Shown in pieces: positions 62,247-64,000 of a stretch of 64,000 nt of DNA. Made by a program: the position numbers and the translations under genes. Each line of letters opens with the position of its first letter. Positions within the stretch are counted from its first letter, which is position 1. Origin of the DNA: Neelides folsomi (lineage: Eukaryota > Arthropoda > Collembola > Neelipleona > Neelidae); NCBI GenBank assembly GCA_034687125.1, contig JAQGBZ010000080.1:124001-188000 (forward strand). The letters are read 5' to 3'. The notes below the pieces were generated by a model that saw only the letters and a list, made by a program, of their open reading frames with translations, had not been told where the DNA came from and did no database searches.

Positions 62247-62650
62247 GATGATGAGAAAGGAGAGTGTGTCGAAGGTGCAAGTGCAAGAGTGATGATGACC
62301 AAATGAGGAGGAAACGAGTAAAAAGTAAACTCTGGCTTAATATCAAAAAAGGAGAGAGAAAGACTCTGAAAGATGATCGTCCTCGTGGTTTGCGAATTGC
62401 GAATGCTGCAGGCAACAGGGCAAGTGATCAAGTGAGGTGAGCCGTGTTTGAAAGTGAATGGGCAAGTTGTGGGAATCTCGTTTTAGCCATATGCGTGTAT
62501 TTGGGGCGAACGGCGAGATGAAGTTTTAATGAGGAAGTGAGAGTTGTTGTTGTCGGAGAAGAAGAACTCGATTTGGTTGGAATAAGTGGTTGAGATGAGA
62601 GTGAGATTTAATGGCATACGAAGGAGGCAGTGACTAAACATCTAATGAGT
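62247..62650. other. LYAR upstream region
   Basis: About 400 bases, less AT-rich, with homopurine stretches on the plus strand. It contains the LYAR promoter and the 3' UTR of the Myb/SANT gene. No other feature. Confidence 0.5.
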
Positions 62651-63971
62651 TTACTTTGTTCGCCAATAGAAGAATCGGCGAGTCTTCTTGAGGTCTCGGC
62701 GTAGCTTCAGCTTCCTCAGCTTGAGGATTTGCACCTGGAGTTCGAGCTTCTTCCTGGCAAGGTCCTTGTCGGAGGGGCCGATGGAATTACCGTTGTTGCA
62801 CCGTTGGCCTTCATTGTTGTTCGGATCCTTTTTGATCCGGAGGTCCACAATGCCGCTGCCTTCTTCGGAGCTTAAGCTCATGTTCTCTTCACTAGACCAC
62901 AATTTATCAATTTCACTAATAGGATATCTACATTGTATTTAGGTGAATGATTTAATTAATGCTTACTCTAATTAACTAAATATGCTAATTTTGTATATGA
63001 CGAATTTATAAACCGACCTGATTGTAATGATGGGGGCAAAGAGATCCGTGTTGTCGTCGCAGCTTTGGAAGTATCCGGCGTGGAGTTGGAGGACTCGGGA
63101 ACTCAACTCGCTGATCTTCTTATTAAGCCCCGTCACCTGTTCAAGGGTTAATTTCCATGCTGGACGAATCGAGACTTCCTCACCTGTATTGAGTGCCGGA
63201 TCTCCCAAAGCTCTTTTTTGGCCGCCGTTACGAGGTTCTTCCACTTCCGGCGGACTTCGGCAGGAGTCCGCCGTACGAGGACGTTCTGATTGTTGAGGTT
63301 CTGACAGATGAGACGCCAAATCTCCTGCTTTCGAAGATTCGTCGACGCGTCTGTGGCCTATACACAGATTTTCATTCAATCAAACATGCAATCATGCTCC
63401 ATGCTCATTGTATATACAAAAACTATTAAATTGAATCAGGGAGTTATCAAAGCATTGGCGAATTTGGATATAGGTAATATGGATTTGTTTTTATCTATTT
63501 TGATAGTACAAACTAATGTGATAAATGTAATAAACACACAACATAAATTAATTAAAGTCAAATTTAATTACATATAATTTGTTATTAAAATTGTGGAAAT
63601 GACTTTATTCAATGACAAAGAAATTGTTAACTAATATTCCAAATACCACAGTTGAGAATTTAGTTATTTAGCTATTTTGCTTTTAATTATTATCATAACA
63701 TTGAATATGCATTGTTTTGAAGATACTTGCTAATTGATAATGCACTTATAAATATTCAATGTATTGCAATTGGCATGTTACATTGAAAAACGTAGTGCGA
63801 AATAAAATTGTTGAATTTTATCATATTCAAATGCCTTGCTTAAATTTTGAATCTCGAATGTATGCCAGTAATGTTCAATAATATTAGTTGAAATAGAAAG
63901 TGGGGAATACCTTGCAGGTGAGTATGTCTCTGTGAAGACTGAACTGGTCAAGGAGGAAGACGTTTTCGCAC
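62651..63971 (-). CDS. Myb/SANT-like DNA-binding protein, 3' part (5' end beyond window)
   Basis: Exons 63971-63911, 63357-63184, 63136-63018, 62927-62651. The first visible exon begins inside the coding region (phase 2), so the N-terminus lies beyond base 64,000. Visible: ENVFLLDQFSLHRDILTCK, ATDASTNLRKQEIWRLICQN, RRTPAEVRRKWKNLVTAAKK. This is the three-helix Myb/SANT-like domain of the Myb_DNA-bind_5 type (as in FSBP and fly Apontic), with the conserved KxDAxTN, W and RT..EVRKKW positions. A spacer and an acidic Ser/Glu segment follow. The C-terminus is a basic leucine-zipper-like helix (ARKKLELQVQILKLRKLKLR) ending in RRFFYWRTK. It is probably a nuclear sequence-specific regulator that dimerises through the zipper. 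The intron between the second and third exons is only 47 bases. Confidence 0.8.
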
Positions 63972-64000
63972 CTTAAGTTACAATTTACAATAAACCGAAT

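Overview
The window is nuclear DNA of an animal, most likely an arthropod or a close relative. It is AT-rich, and the protein genes are cut by many short GT-AG introns. There are nuclear-type tRNAs and clear animal housekeeping genes. Several secreted His-, Gly-, Tyr- or acid-rich proteins resemble cuticle or extracellular-matrix proteins, and some have TATA boxes at the usual spacing. The exact group cannot be named from sequence alone. All gene models were built by hand from reading frame, splice sites and family knowledge. UTRs are mostly unresolved.

Layout. 0.3-1.2 kb: secreted acidic protein (-). 7.7-10.7 kb: secreted Kunitz-antistasin-Kunitz protease inhibitor (+). 11.1 and 11.6 kb: tRNA-Gly(GCC) (-) and tRNA-Pro(TGG) (+). 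12.1-12.6 kb: PRKRIP1 (-), divergent from ARMH3 (13.2-16.5 kb, +). 16.8-18.9 kb: TMBIM/Lifeguard-family membrane protein (-). 19-25 kb: no gene recognised. 25.2-26.5 kb: small His/Gly-rich secreted protein (+). 27.6-28.9 kb: CHTOP (-). 29.9-31.0 kb: Tyr-rich secreted protein (-). 32.2-33.7 kb: SDR16C-type dehydrogenase (-). 35.4-36.1 kb: an RlpA-like double-psi beta-barrel protein (+), a family best known from bacteria. 36.5-38.4 kb: BUD13 (-), divergent from MRPS15 (38.7-41.0 kb, +), whose second intron carries a 919-bp MITE. 42.2-42.9 kb: RPS16 (+). 43-46.5 kb: no gene recognised. 46.5-49.6 kb: large His-rich secreted protein (+). 53.2 kb: a 264-bp MITE. 54.3-55.8 kb: second, divergent TMBIM-family gene (-). 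57.6-59.3 kb: another His/Gly-rich secreted protein with a predicted GC-AG intron (+). 59.6-60.5 kb: PFDN5 (-). 61.2-62.2 kb: LYAR (-). 62.7-64.0 kb: 3' part of a Myb/SANT-like DNA-binding protein (-), running off the window.

The genes do not form one pathway. Housekeeping genes (splicing and mRNP export: BUD13, PRKRIP1, CHTOP; translation and nucleolus: RPS16, MRPS15, LYAR; folding: PFDN5; Golgi: ARMH3) sit in compact pairs and are interleaved with probably lineage-specific secreted proteins in larger intergenic spaces. The strongest unusual signals are the spliced RlpA-like gene, two TMBIM proteins that have lost conserved pH/calcium-sensor aspartates, the mixed-fold protease inhibitor, and the GC-AG intron that controls the C-terminus of a His-rich protein.
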